A stretch of 64,000 bases of DNA from Algoriphagus iocasae (GCF_014206875.1 NZ_JACIJO010000003.1:598066-662065), one strand, 5' to 3'. Shown: positions 18,272 to 29,331, counted from the stretch's first letter. Program-made: numbers and translations. The notes: a model not told the origin generated them from the letters alone.

Positions 18272-19952
18272 TTAGTATCCAGGGTTCTGCACTAGATTAG
18301 TATTGGTTTCCAATTCGATTCTTGGAATTGGCCATAAATAATCTCTATTAGGATTAAAAGCCCTAGTCTCTATGACCACCATTTCATCGGCATTACTGAT
18401 ATGGTCATAATGCGGAGTTCCCAATTCATCAATTATAGGAGCTTCAGTTAACCATCCACCTTCACCATACCGATTGACTCTTCCTCTTACCGGACCTGGG
18501 ATCACATCTTCGGCAATTTTCCATCTTCTGATATCGAAATATCTCAATCCTTCTATACCCAATTCACTTCGTCGCTCCTTTTTAATTATGTTGAGCAACT
18601 CAGTAGCTGTTTTCCCTGATGGGATAGGAGGCATCTGCACAGACTCTCTTTGACGAATTCTGTTGATGGCCTCGTAAACACTTTCATCAACTTCTCCCAG
18701 TTCTACTTTTGCTTCCGCGTAATTCAATAAAACTTCTCCAAATCTTAAAATTGTCAAGTTTTGATCAGATGATCCCACATTTGTAGGATAATCAGATACA
18801 TCCACATGTTTCCTGAAAAGGTATCCAGTAAAGGAAGCATAGGCATGTTGGGCTTCAATGTTAGGCACCCTCACTTTTTCATCACCCCTAAATTCCCAAG
18901 TCTCTGTACTGTCTCTATGTGTTTCAAATATCCAGTTTACCAATCTTGAACCAGGCACCACCAAAGTGTAATTCAACCTTGGATCCCTATTTTCAAAAGG
19001 ATTTTGCGGGTTGTACAAAGGAGATTTATCGATAGATAATCCGTCGATACAGTCAAAAGTGTCTACAAAATCTTGCGGTGGTTTCTTATTGGAATGTCCC
19101 AAAGCCATTCTGGATAGAAAGTCCCTAGGTGTATTATGGGTTTCAACTCCCCTTAAAAACTGGATTCTCATGATTACTTCAGGAGAATTGTCCCCTGCAA
19201 AAGTAAACATGCTCATGTATTCAGGGTCTTATTGTATAAGCCTCAGATTCCATAAGCTCCAAGGCTGCAGCTTTTGATTCATCCCATCGCTCATTCCATA
19301 ACGCCACTCTTGAAATCATCGCTAATACAGCACCTTTTGTGACTCTTCCTTTCTGTGTACTGCTCATCGGTAAGTACTCTTTTACCTCATTCATTTCAGA
19401 AAGGACAAAATCAATAACCTCGCTTTTAGGGGTTCTTGGTACTTGAGCTTCTTCTAAACTAAGTATAGAAGTAACCAATGGTACATCTCCGTATAGTTGA
19501 GCCAGATAGGCGTAAAAATATGCTCTCAGAAACCTGGCTTCACTAACTAGCCGATTGTACTTTTCAGGATCCATTTTTGTCCTTAAATCTTCAGATCCTG
19601 AAGTGATGGCATTTACACGATTGATCGCCCTGTAAAAGTTAGACCAAAACCCATTGGTGTAACCATTATCAGCATTTTGCTCACCTCTTCCCAATGCCTG
19701 TAGTGCACTGCCATTTCGATCCCAACCGTCATCTGAAGCGAAATCAAAGGTTAAAAACCATACTGCACCCTGCGTCTTATACATTAACCTATTGTAGACT
19801 CCTGTGACAGCCATCTCCAATTCTGTTTCATTGGCAAAAAAAGTTTCACTTGATGGCGAATCCAGCGGTAATCTGTCCAAATATTGATCATCACAAGCCG
19901 GAGCAATTAATAAAACAAATAGTACTGCGATATATATGATTGTATTTTTCAT
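18272..19952 (-). pseudogene. SusD/RagB-like outer-membrane lipoprotein, interrupted by a +1 frameshift
   Basis: Two adjoining frames together give a full SusD family protein of about 559 residues. The first (19952-19221) has a lipobox (IAPAC, Cys20) and the N-terminal SusD helices (YLDRLPLDSPSSETFF, FWSNFYRAINRVNAI). The second (from about 19220 to 18272) holds the C-terminal part (ILRFGEVLLNYAEAKVELG, RRSELGIEGLRYFDIRRW, NPGY end). The frame breaks at the CCC TGA at 19226-19221 (minus strand): removing one base gives RPEYMSMF without a gap. SusD binds glycans and caps the SusC channel. This is a real mutation, a sequencing error or +1 recoding at CCC-UGA. Confidence 0.88.
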
Positions 19953-19963
19953 GAGTTGCCAGA

Positions 19964-22900
19964 TTAGAAGTTAAGATTTAGCCCCATTGTATAAGTTGAC
20001 ATCTGTGGGTACCAACCTCCATCACTTACTGGTGCCTCAGGGTCATAACCCTCATAGAAATTGGTGATGGTAAACAGGTTTCGGCCACTTAAATAAACCC
20101 GAAGGTTTTTGACTTTCCATTTTTCCAATAATGGACTAGGAAAAGTGTAACCTAATTGTACACTCTGCAACCTCAGATAAGAAGCATCACTCATCCAAAA
20201 ACTTGAATTTTGTTGATTGTTGGTCTGATTCCAAGCTAATCTAGGATACCTCGCATCGGTATTATCTGGAGTCCAACGATCTTTATGTTGTTCCTGTACA
20301 GTTCCTCCCAAGTAGAATGGCATAATTCCTTGACCGAATAAATACCCATCGGCTTTCCCTACACCTTGAAAAAACACAGAAAAATCAAATCCATTATAAT
20401 CTCCATTTAATCGGAGTCCATAAGTGTACCTAGGAATGGGACTACCTATTACGGCCAAGTCTCTGTCATTAATCATCCCATCTCCATCTATATCCTTATA
20501 CTTAATGTCCCCTGGAGCCACGTTTCCAAACTGGGTAGCATGGTTGTCTACCTCTTCTTGGCTTTGGAATAACCCCTCCGCAACATAACCAAAGAATGAG
20601 CCTATAGGATGACCTTCTCTATTGACGGTGAGACCAGTATTTTCTATGCCCTTCATGTCAATAATCTCATTCTGGACATCAGAGAAATTGACCATTACTC
20701 CATAGTTAAAAGCTCCGATTCGATTGCGATAGTTGAGCATCAATTCATAACCTTTGTTATTGACTATCCCTGCATTTTGATAGGGAGCACTGAGTCCCGT
20801 AGTCAATGGAATATTAAGAGGTAAGAGGATGTCTTTGGTCTTTCTTATATAATAATCCATGGTGACATCGAGTTTTCCCCAAAGGTTGAAATCGATACCA
20901 AAATCTGTGGATTCTGTTACTTCCCATTTTATATCCTGGTTTGCCATGCTGTTTAGTGCCGCACCTGGAGAAATCACATTGTCAAATGAATAATCCTGGC
21001 CACTGCCCCCCAAAGAAATAAAGGCGGCATAAGGGTATAAACCGATGTTTTGGTTTCCTAACCTTCCCCAAGATGCCCTGATTTTTAGTTGGTCAATTAT
21101 CCCAGTGGAGTTTTTCATAAAGCTTTCCTCCGAAATTCTCCATGCAGCAGAGAAAGAAGGGAATACTCCAATTCTGTTTCCTTCAGCAAAGCGGGAAGAT
21201 GCATCTCTTCTCAGATTTGCTTCCAATAAGTATCTTTCATCGTAATTATAGGTAACTCTTCCAAAAAGAGAACGAAGTGCCCAATGTGTAGCAGATCCTC
21301 CTGTTTGTTCATTTAATCTGTTACCGGCATTGATCTGCTGATAATCCGGCAATGGAAATACCTGCCTGTACGCGGAAATCCAACTGTTTGTCTGATCCTC
21401 TTGTTGGTAACCACCTGTAAATCCTATTGTGTGCAGATTGTTAAAGGTCTTTTCTATATTTAATAAAAAGCGCACATTATTATACCACTCTCTCGTATAC
21501 CTTTCGGAAAGTGAGTTTCTCTGAGGGACAAAAAATGTTGGTGTTTCTCCATCACGGGCATAAGTCTGCGTTATGTTGGCAAAGCTTTTATTATGTGGAT
21601 TCCAAAGTTTGGGAGCATACATTCCTTCCACCGAAAGCCAATCTGTCAAATCATATTTTAGCCTGAAGTTCAAGATGGCATCTAAACTCTCCATTGTGGT
21701 CAGACCTCCATCTTTCGCCCTTGCCAATGGATGGTCTCCGTTCCATCCTTCTCCATACCTTCCATTAGACAAGATTCCCACTTCATTGGCTGGTATTCTT
21801 CTCATCCAATGAAATACATAACCTGTCCCATTGGAAGGTTCTATCTGCTCAGCTCTTCTGAGAAAAATATCTGATGAAAAGTTTAATCGGTCCGTAATTT
21901 TAATATCAGAATTCAATCGAATATTAAACCTGTTGAAACTTGTATTGGGAATAATTCCCCCTTGATTTAAATAGCTAAACGATCCTAGAATTTTTGATTT
22001 TTCACTACCTGCATTGACGCTTACATTATGGCTTTGCATAAAAGCAGAATTACTCATTGTTAGTGCCTGCCAATCGGTGTCCGGAAATTGATCAGATGGC
22101 ATACCTGCGGCATACCTAGATAGAAAATCATCTGAATATTGAGGGTCATTGCCGATATTAGTAAAGGCTTCATTTGCCAAAAGCATATGGTCCATAGCAC
22201 CTACTATTTCCGGTAATCTCGTTGGTACTTGAATTCCTGCATACATATTATAATTGACACTTACTCCTTCCTTACCTCTCTTAGTAGTGATCAAAACAAC
22301 TCCGTTGGCAGCCCTGGAACCGTAAATTGCAGCAGATGCAGCATCTTTAAGCACGGAAATGCTTTCTATCTCATTAGGATCCACATTGTTCATATTGGTT
22401 TCTACACCATCCACCATAATCAATGGATTGGAATCACCAAGTGTTCCTACTCCTCTAATTCGGATATTTCCTCCATCTGATCCGGGTTGCCCACTTCTTT
22501 GGGTTACTGTGACACCCGGGGCAACTCCCTGAAGTACCATAGAGGATTGTCCTACTGGTTGATTTTTAATGTCTTCTGAAGGAATGGCGCTGACAGCTCC
22601 TGTCAAATTCACTTTTCGCTGGGTACCATATCCGACCACTACTACCTCTTCTAAGTCAGAAAGACTCTCTAGTAGCGTTACAGTGACCGTGCTTTGATTG
22701 CCAATCTCCAATGACTGGTCCTCATATCCAATAAATGAGAATACCAATGTGGAATTTTCCGGAACATCAAGGCTGAAATTTCCTTCTACATCACTGATGG
22801 TACCGACGGTAGTGCCTTTTAATACGATAGTTACCCCTGGAATAGGGACTCCTAACTGGTCTACAACTTTTCCTTTTATAGGGATTTCCTGGTTTTCTGT

Positions 22901-23287
22901 GACAATCGATACTCGAGGTAGTGACGGGTTGATTTTGACATCTATAGAATTATTGACCTGCCTGAAGCGCAAATTGGATTGCTTGGATACTGCAATCAGA
23001 AAACTTTCTACCGTACCCGTTGCAGTTAACAGCTGAATCTGGTCGCTACCGTTGATATCCTTTTGGTCATAAAGGAAACTATATGATGTTTGTTTTTCTA
23101 TAAGCTTAAAAAACTGGTGGAGGCTTAAAGACTCTTTTTCCATTTTTACCCATACTTTGTCAATGGGTTTGTATTGACCTGCCACAGTGGTGGCAAGGCC
23201 AAAATTTATTGCCAAAAACTGTACTATAAATCCATATAAGAAGTATTTGGACAACATATAAATTGTCTTTTGTAAGTTTAATTGCAT
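19964..23287 (-). CDS. SusC/RagA-type TonB-dependent transporter with STN signalling domain
   Basis: A 1107-residue outer-membrane transporter. A signal region (about 1-38) is followed by an STN domain (about 60-115), a carboxypeptidase-regulatory-like domain (about 135-210, GKVVDQLGVPIPGVTIVLKG), the plug (VVVGYGTQRKVNLTGAV, IRIRGVGTLGDSNPLIMVDG, SISVLKDAASAAIYGSRAANGVVLITTK) and a beta-barrel. The STN domain contacts FecR to trigger the ECF sigma factor, and both are encoded immediately upstream. It imports a SusD-captured ligand, probably a glycan or glycoside. The SusD gene follows after 11 bases. Confidence 0.95.
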   Translation of the reverse strand: MQLNLQKTIYMLSKYFLYGFIVQFLAINFGLATTVAGQYKPIDKVWVKMEKESLSLHQFFKLIEKQTSYSFLYDQKDINGSDQIQLLTATGTVESFLIAVSKQSNLRFRQVNNSIDVKINPSLPRVSIVTENQEIPIKGKVVDQLGVPIPGVTIVLKGTTVGTISDVEGNFSLDVPENSTLVFSFIGYEDQSLEIGNQSTVTVTLLESLSDLEEVVVVGYGTQRKVNLTGAVSAIPSEDIKNQPVGQSSMVLQGVAPGVTVTQRSGQPGSDGGNIRIRGVGTLGDSNPLIMVDGVETNMNNVDPNEIESISVLKDAASAAIYGSRAANGVVLITTKRGKEGVSVNYNMYAGIQVPTRLPEIVGAMDHMLLANEAFTNIGNDPQYSDDFLSRYAAGMPSDQFPDTDWQALTMSNSAFMQSHNVSVNAGSEKSKILGSFSYLNQGGIIPNTSFNRFNIRLNSDIKITDRLNFSSDIFLRRAEQIEPSNGTGYVFHWMRRIPANEVGILSNGRYGEGWNGDHPLARAKDGGLTTMESLDAILNFRLKYDLTDWLSVEGMYAPKLWNPHNKSFANITQTYARDGETPTFFVPQRNSLSERYTREWYNNVRFLLNIEKTFNNLHTIGFTGGYQQEDQTNSWISAYRQVFPLPDYQQINAGNRLNEQTGGSATHWALRSLFGRVTYNYDERYLLEANLRRDASSRFAEGNRIGVFPSFSAAWRISEESFMKNSTGIIDQLKIRASWGRLGNQNIGLYPYAAFISLGGSGQDYSFDNVISPGAALNSMANQDIKWEVTESTDFGIDFNLWGKLDVTMDYYIRKTKDILLPLNIPLTTGLSAPYQNAGIVNNKGYELMLNYRNRIGAFNYGVMVNFSDVQNEIIDMKGIENTGLTVNREGHPIGSFFGYVAEGLFQSQEEVDNHATQFGNVAPGDIKYKDIDGDGMINDRDLAVIGSPIPRYTYGLRLNGDYNGFDFSVFFQGVGKADGYLFGQGIMPFYLGGTVQEQHKDRWTPDNTDARYPRLAWNQTNNQQNSSFWMSDASYLRLQSVQLGYTFPSPLLEKWKVKNLRVYLSGRNLFTITNFYEGYDPEAPVSDGGWYPQMSTYTMGLNLNF

Positions 23288-23382
23288 AATTTTAAGCGGT
23301 TTATTGATAATTCATTAAACTGGGTCTGAAGGATCGTATTCTATTCCCCAATAGTGTGTATTCCCTTTAGACCATCAAAATG

Positions 23383-23407
23383 AGCCAGCTGATTGATTCA
23401 GTTGGCT
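23383..23407 (-). promoter_or_regulatory. Hairpin between fecR and susC
   Basis: A 10-base-pair stem (AGCCAGCTGA with TCAGTTGGCT, one G-T pair) around a 5-base loop, in the 161-base gap between the FecR stop and the SusC start. It may be an attenuator, a weak terminator or a processing site that sets the ratio of regulator to transporter. No T-run follows on the minus strand, so termination is doubtful. Confidence 0.45.
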
Positions 23408-23448
23408 TACTTTTTATGTGTCATTGAAAAATGAGTAGTACATGATTT

Positions 23449-24489
23449 TTAGTTGTTGAAGTGAATGGTTACTTTTTTATTTTCAAGTTGATAAGTGAAA
23501 TTTTCAATGTTAGAAATACTAGTCAGTACATTATTTAAGGTTTGGTTTTCAAACTTTCCGTTAAATTTCCATTGATGAGGAGGAGTGCCTTTGACATTAA
23601 ATTCAACTCCATACCATAATTCAAGCTGTTGGATAACCTGGGCAAAGTTTGCCTGCAGGAATATTAACTTTCCAAATCTCCAACCTAAATCCAGCTCTTG
23701 ATCAAAGTCAGCGATTGACACTGAATCAGCCGAACTTTCATAGGATAATGCCTGTCCAGGCTTCAGAAAATAAGTTTTTAATGAGCTTGCTTCGAGCACT
23801 GAAACTTTTCCTGTGACAAGAGATATCCTTGATCCTTCACTCACTGTTGCATTGATATTAAATGAAGTGCCCAATGCCGTGGTAGTCAAGTTGGAAGCTT
23901 TCACTTGAAAAGGTTGATCTGGGTTTTCTGCCACTTCAAAAAATCCTTCTCCTATTAATTCTACAAAGCGAACAGTAGAATCAAATTTTTCAGGATACTT
24001 TAAACTACTCCCGGAATTAAGCCAGACCACCGTCTGATCCGGTAATCGGAAATTCAATTTTTCTCCCTCATTGGTAGATTTGGTGATCCAATTTGTTGTC
24101 GGACGAGTAGTTACTGTATTTTCTCTTTTTGAGTAATAATAAAGAAATGAAAGAATGAAACAGATAACTAAAATGGCTGCTACTCGGGTGATTTGCCAGC
24201 TAACTCTAAAAATTCTTGTTCTCTTGTCCGAATCTAAACTCTCTCTTTCCTGATAATCAGGATTGGTTTCGCTAAGAATTTTAAGCAAAACTTCTTCCTT
24301 GCTGGCCTTGGATACATTTTTTGAAGGGAATTTTAAACCATGAATAACTTCTCGTGCAAGTTTTACATCCTCGATTCGCTTTGGATTGGCCTCCATCCAG
24401 CTTTTCCAATAAGTTTCTAAATCAGGGTCTGGGTATTTTACCCACCTGATAAATTCCAGGTCCTCTAAAAGATCCAAAAAAGTTGCCAT
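23449..24489 (-). CDS. FecR-family anti-sigma factor
   Basis: A 346-residue single-pass membrane protein. A cytoplasmic N-terminal part (about 1-90; WxSWMEANPKRIEDVKLAREVI) binds the sigma factor. One membrane segment (about 97-113) is followed by the periplasmic FecR domain (about 135-230; LPDQTVVWLNSGSSLKYPEKF, VELIGEGFFEVAENPDQPFQV) and a C-terminal domain (about 265-345) resembling the STN fold. It holds the ECF sigma factor inactive until the loaded SusC signals. It lies between the sigma factor and SusC genes. Confidence 0.93.
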   Translation of the reverse strand: MATFLDLLEDLEFIRWVKYPDPDLETYWKSWMEANPKRIEDVKLAREVIHGLKFPSKNVSKASKEEVLLKILSETNPDYQERESLDSDKRTRIFRVSWQITRVAAILVICFILSFLYYYSKRENTVTTRPTTNWITKSTNEGEKLNFRLPDQTVVWLNSGSSLKYPEKFDSTVRFVELIGEGFFEVAENPDQPFQVKASNLTTTALGTSFNINATVSEGSRISLVTGKVSVLEASSLKTYFLKPGQALSYESSADSVSIADFDQELDLGWRFGKLIFLQANFAQVIQQLELWYGVEFNVKGTPPHQWKFNGKFENQTLNNVLTSISNIENFTYQLENKKVTIHFNN

Positions 24490-24621
24490 TAAGGTTTTTG
24501 GGTTATTGTTTTACTAGGTAAAGGCAACAATTAGGAAAACAACGTCATAATTTTTTGACTTTTTTTAAAAAATCTTTTCAAGAAGGCCTAAAAACTTCAT
24601 TTTGTAATATAAAATGGGGTA

Positions 24622-25266
24622 TTATGGGAGTTGTACAATAAAAAATATGGGTAGATACCCAATGCTTTCCCTGAGACTTCGAAGGGCTTTGTACATAAGG
24701 TCACGGGCAGATTTTGAATCATGTAATTCCATTAACTCTGAAGCCTGTTGGTAGCTCATCCCTTCATAAAATATATAATAAATGATTTCTCTTTTTCTGG
24801 GGGATAATTTTGAAATCGCCTCATTGATTAACTGACTTTTCTCCTGGTCAATTTGACGTTTGATCAGCGTTTGTTCATGGGAAAAAACAATCTCAAAACT
24901 ATGTTCGGTATCTAGTACTTGTTTTGTGTTTTCCCAAGCCTTAAGTTCTTTAAAGATCCTTCGTTTAAGACATTTAAAAAGATAAAACTTGATAGAATCT
25001 GTGTTCCCTAAAGTTTGACAGTTTTTTTTCAAGTCCAAAAACACCTCTTGAATGGAGTCCTTTACAAGTTCTTCATCATCCTTGATTCTAATCCCATAAC
25101 TAAATAAAACATCAAAAAATCGCTGATAGATTGTAATGAATGCAGAATTATTACCAGATTTAAATGATTTCCATAAATCACTATCGCTGCTGATCTGTAT
25201 CTCTTGATTATACAAATTTTTCTTCCCCTCTTCTTTTGGATCAGGGATATAATTTTGGTTAATCAT
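24622..25266 (-). CDS. ECF RNA polymerase sigma factor
   Basis: A 214-residue protein with sigma region 2 (about 30-105; FITIYQRFFDVLFSYGIRIKDDEELVKDSIQEVFLDL) and region 4 (about 145-200; ISKLSPRKREIIYYIFYEGMSYQQASELMEL, then the recognition helix). It is the first gene of the minus-strand uptake operon and should direct transcription of the SusC/SusD genes when released by FecR. Whether it also drives its own gene cannot be told, and no clear promoter was seen upstream. Confidence 0.93.
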   Translation of the reverse strand: MINQNYIPDPKEEGKKNLYNQEIQISSDSDLWKSFKSGNNSAFITIYQRFFDVLFSYGIRIKDDEELVKDSIQEVFLDLKKNCQTLGNTDSIKFYLFKCLKRRIFKELKAWENTKQVLDTEHSFEIVFSHEQTLIKRQIDQEKSQLINEAISKLSPRKREIIYYIFYEGMSYQQASELMELHDSKSARDLMYKALRSLRESIGYLPIFFIVQLP

Positions 25267-25913
25267 GGGTTGGGTCTATTGTATTGGTAATTAACTATAT
25301 TTTGGTAAAAATTAAAATATACACTTTTAAAAGTTTGTAAAATCATAAATTAAAGAATTATAATATTTTTATGAAGAAAAATAGAAATTAAATTTTGCGA
25401 TATTCAATTTCCTCTGAAAAGAATTCTATTTCTTAGCTTATACTATTCACGTAATTATTACTTCTTTATGAACTGCGAACTTAATGAACTACTAAATCAT
25501 AAACCTCCAACCTACCTCTGGTAAGCAGCCTTTAAACTTCTCACTTCCAACCTATCTCCGGCAGGCAGGCTTTAAACTTATTATAACTATCTCGCTGCCG
25601 CAGGGAGCCTATTTCTATTGTATTTCGCCAGTAGAGACTTTTTAAACTTTAAACTTTTCACTATTCAATTTAAACTTCCAACCTCCAACCTCCAACTTCC
25701 AACTTTAAACTTCTCACTTCCCAAATACCCCATACTTTGTACTTAATACTTGGTACTTTGTACTTCCCGCCTCCAACCTCCAACCTCCAACTTTAAACTT
25801 TTCCCTTCTAATTTCAGACTTCGTACTTCGTACTTCCCACCTACCTCCGGTAGGCAGGCTTTACACTTTTGACTTTCATGGGGAGCCTATTTCCACAGTA
25901 TTTCCTTCCCTGA
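25267..25913. repeat. Gap: AT-rich leader then mixed repeats
   Basis: 25267-25440 is AT-rich and non-repetitive, the likely promoter region of the sigma factor gene. 25490-25905 is repeat: family C (CTACCTCTGGTAAGCAG, CTATCTCCGGCAGGCAGG, CTACCTCCGGTAGGCAGG), CCAACCTCC runs, family E (25733-25768) and decayed family D (CTGCCGCAGGGAGCC). No gene was seen. Confidence 0.75.
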
Positions 25914-28900
25914 TCAACTTTTCTGAACGAAAAACCGTCTGACTTCTCCTGCCACAAAAGTGACTAATCCCAAAATTCCTGTGACCAAGGCCTGTAATTC
26001 AGTAAAAAATGAGCGCTCAAAATAAGCTACCAATCCAATTGCAACAATTAAAAATGAGAATACAGCCCATTGAACATTTCCTGCATTGCTGTTTTTCTTT
26101 CTGTATTCTTTGATTTCTTTTTTCATTCTGGTGGAAATAGTTGCCAGTACGAAGAACCGGAATGTTTTACTGAACAATTGTAGATTTCCGGCCAATTCAC
26201 TTTTAGAAATCACACCTTTTTGAAAAAGTTCTACCACTTCATCATAGTGTTGATAATTTAAAAACCCCTCCATGGCATAACTATAGCAGACATTTTTTTC
26301 TTCTAAGCTCAATTCCGCCCAAATATTATAAAAATATGCTTTTCCATATCTCTGAAGCAATAGCCGGGCATTAGGATCTTCGCTATTCTTGGAAATCAAT
26401 CCCCTTTTATAAAAATAAAGTTCCAATTCTTCCTCATTAAATGTGTTTTGAGTATGGATAGCAATCGAATTTGTTTGTGGCTTCAATGGGACAAACTCAA
26501 AATAATAACCGTTCATCAATTCTGAAAACCGCACTTTTGCCTCATCGGATGATAATCGGGAAACTAAATTTCTCCAACTGATACCCGAACTGAGAATTAA
26601 ATGAATCGATGAGGAAAGTTCATGGATGTCAGGAATACTCTTCATGAATTCATCCACAGAATCCAGTGTATGAACATCTTCTATCAAGAGCGCCTTTTTC
26701 CCAATGAATTTTATTGGATTAGGAATTTCTAAACCTGTATCGGAACAGTCAATAATCAATAATTCATCTTCCTTCAATCGGAACTGAGAATAAATCCAAT
26801 ACCTGCTCACATTACTGTCACACCCGGTTAGGAATAATCTTAAGTTAATGCAATGATTGAGTTCAGATTGAATGATACTTCCCAATGCATTTTCTTCCCT
26901 GACATTAAAGTCCAACCAAAATAATTTTTTGAGTAAAAAGTTCAATGTATGCCAGAAAAGCAATAAAAATAGAAGTAATAAGACTAGGACAACTATGGTC
27001 ACCCAATTAAAACTATGTTCAGTTTCATCACCTAAGTCAAATCCAATAGAGGATGCAGCCTTATGATAGATAGCGGGATGTGGATTAATAAATCTCGATA
27101 CATGTTTATCATGAGTTAAAATGGTAGTAGAAAATAAGCTTGACCTCTTTTCTTGGTACCAATTAAAATCGCAGTTTTTACAATTCTTGTTTAAAGAATC
27201 TAATTCTACGCTCTGTTTTACATTGTTGATCAGGCTTTCATCCCAGATTTTTTCCTCCATTTCAAAAACTGCATCACTGATGGATAAACCGGGTAAAAAG
27301 CCAAGTCCTATAAACCAAATCAAGAAAAAGAAATAATAGGGTTTTTTATTTTGATATTCTGAGTTTTTTTCTCCAAAATATAAAATTCCATAAACCAGAA
27401 GGATTGAAAATATACCACAGGAAAAAATCAAAATCAGACTGCCATGTAAAGAATCTATTACCAAGGATCCTATAAACCACAAAGAAATAAAGATAAATAA
27501 AGCAATGGAGGCATATTTGAAATTAACTGCCTTATGTTCTCGATATAAGATCCACCAGAATAAAAATTTCTTCCAATTGTATTTTTGTTTGATTAGGAAG
27601 TTGGTCAGAGAAAACATTAATAAAATAACAACCAAGTAAAGGGAAGTGAATAAAAAGCTTTCCATTGCGGCCAGACCGGATTGAATATGGTAATTATTGA
27701 GATCAACTAGGTAGATATACCACAATGGTTCATGGTTGCTGCCTAAATTCATAGGGCTGATCAGTGCTTTGTATTCATGACCATTAATTCGTATCGGCTG
27801 AATCCAATTATCCTCTAAATAACTTTCATCATAATTGAAAATAGTTTCGAAAGTCTCCCATTTTTCAGCTTCTACCACTGATTGAAGTTGGGTGAACTGG
27901 ATCTGGAATTTCGAACTGGCGTAAACCACTTCTCCGCTTTTCTTAACTAATAAAAATCTTCTTTCATCCTCGAGGGGTGGGTATTGCATTTTGAATGATA
28001 TTGCCTGGACATTTTCTTTTCCCTGTTTACTGATAATTTGTTCAGGCACACCATCAGTTTGAGAAAAAATCCGCTCCATAAAAAGTGGATCTTCCTTTTT
28101 ATCATTTTGATGGTATTGATAATAATTTCTATGGGAAACGGAGTAAAATGAAAAGTCCAGAGAGTCTTTAATGGTATGGTAATTAAGTGTTTGATACTTG
28201 ACTAATTGTCCTTTGCTATCTGCCTGAAAAATTTCGTTCACATTACTAGAATCAATTTTCTCTTTTTCTAATTGCTGTAACATATAGCAAATCTTTTCAG
28301 AGAGATGGTGTTTTGCTGCACCGGCTAGGATTTCATCTTTCTCCAATTCATGGCCAAAATGAATAAAATAGGAGCAAGTCCATCCTGCGACCAGCATAAA
28401 CATCAGCAGGGATGCCCCAATCGTAATGACCTTTTTTTGGCTAAGCACATCACCCTTGCCCATACTCAAAAATGAAATAATTGGTAACAAGGCTAATAAA
28501 ATAATCAGGGCCAAAACAGAAATAACAAGAATTGTAAAGTCAATCTTATAAGCCGCCTTTTCCAAATTACCCTGTTGGATCAATCCCAGAACCCAAATCT
28601 TGGTATTGCCTTGAACCAGGGGTACGATATATGCGGAATACTGATTAGAAAATAATTGCAATTGAAATTTACCCGAATAGCCTCTTATTGAATCAGTTAA
28701 ATCCTTATTTATATCTTCAGCAAAACTTAATCCCTCTAATTTTTTGGGATAGAGTACCTCTCCATTTTCCCGTATGAATACCAATTCATCAAAAAATATA
28801 TTTTTCTCCCCCATTTCTCTGAGCCAGTTTTGGTAAGAAACTTTGGTGGAGAGGAAAGTCATATCACTGTCCTTTTGATTTGGAATATTAAAAATCTTTT

Positions 28901-29330
28901 TAAAATGGACTTCTTTCGTATCGTTTAACATCGCATTAAACCAGGAAGCATCTTTGCCCTCCAGCCAAAGCGATTGCAATGGGATTTTTGAAATCACCAC
29001 TGAATCAGTAAAAAAAACTTCTGGAGTAGAATTTTGGGCAATGGAGAACTTGAATTTGTCATTATCCCTATCATTTTGCTGAAGTGCAGCCGCTTGTTTT
29101 TGAGTCTTATTGTCTCCATGGGAAGCGAATATATACCATGAAAAGCTCCTTATTTCTGCTCTTAAATCCTCAGTGGATTTTAAAAGAGCATCCCTGATCA
29201 TTAGGATATTCCTTGAAGCCTGATTATCCAATTCCTCCCGATTTAAGTTAGCCTGGCTAAATAAATAAGCAGACATAAGGCCTAATATGACCATTCCCCC
29301 AATCCATAATAGTAGCCCTATGCGGTTCAT
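25914..29330 (-). CDS. Giant multi-pass membrane protein with degenerate NTPase-like domain
   Basis: A 1138-residue protein of no family I can name. A first membrane segment (about 4-25) is followed by an external domain (26-260), two segments (264-290, 301-322), a second external domain (about 325-550), four or five segments (555-685), a short external part with CKNC (717-720) and a further segment (775-800). The cytoplasmic part 805-1075 resembles a STAND/AAA NTPase: a Walker A position without GK (LTGCDSNVSRYW), a Walker B-like KKALLIEDVHTLD (878-890) and a winged-helix-like stretch (IWAELSLEEKNVCYSYAMEGFLNY). Two last segments follow (1085-1130). It starts one base after the patatin-like gene, so the two form a unit. 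A sensor/transducer role is inferred. Confidence 0.8.
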   Translation of the reverse strand: MNRIGLLLWIGGMVILGLMSAYLFSQANLNREELDNQASRNILMIRDALLKSTEDLRAEIRSFSWYIFASHGDNKTQKQAAALQQNDRDNDKFKFSIAQNSTPEVFFTDSVVISKIPLQSLWLEGKDASWFNAMLNDTKEVHFKKIFNIPNQKDSDMTFLSTKVSYQNWLREMGEKNIFFDELVFIRENGEVLYPKKLEGLSFAEDINKDLTDSIRGYSGKFQLQLFSNQYSAYIVPLVQGNTKIWVLGLIQQGNLEKAAYKIDFTILVISVLALIILLALLPIISFLSMGKGDVLSQKKVITIGASLLMFMLVAGWTCSYFIHFGHELEKDEILAGAAKHHLSEKICYMLQQLEKEKIDSSNVNEIFQADSKGQLVKYQTLNYHTIKDSLDFSFYSVSHRNYYQYHQNDKKEDPLFMERIFSQTDGVPEQIISKQGKENVQAISFKMQYPPLEDERRFLLVKKSGEVVYASSKFQIQFTQLQSVVEAEKWETFETIFNYDESYLEDNWIQPIRINGHEYKALISPMNLGSNHEPLWYIYLVDLNNYHIQSGLAAMESFLFTSLYLVVILLMFSLTNFLIKQKYNWKKFLFWWILYREHKAVNFKYASIALFIFISLWFIGSLVIDSLHGSLILIFSCGIFSILLVYGILYFGEKNSEYQNKKPYYFFFLIWFIGLGFLPGLSISDAVFEMEEKIWDESLINNVKQSVELDSLNKNCKNCDFNWYQEKRSSLFSTTILTHDKHVSRFINPHPAIYHKAASSIGFDLGDETEHSFNWVTIVVLVLLLLFLLLFWHTLNFLLKKLFWLDFNVREENALGSIIQSELNHCINLRLFLTGCDSNVSRYWIYSQFRLKEDELLIIDCSDTGLEIPNPIKFIGKKALLIEDVHTLDSVDEFMKSIPDIHELSSSIHLILSSGISWRNLVSRLSSDEAKVRFSELMNGYYFEFVPLKPQTNSIAIHTQNTFNEEELELYFYKRGLISKNSEDPNARLLLQRYGKAYFYNIWAELSLEEKNVCYSYAMEGFLNYQHYDEVVELFQKGVISKSELAGNLQLFSKTFRFFVLATISTRMKKEIKEYRKKNSNAGNVQWAVFSFLIVAIGLVAYFERSFFTELQALVTGILGLVTFVAGEVRRFFVQKS

Positions 29331-29331
29331 A

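Noticed and set aside
25914-29330. Hybrid histidine kinase
   Set aside because: The external domains and membrane layout suggested it, but no H-box, HATPase or receiver motif is present.
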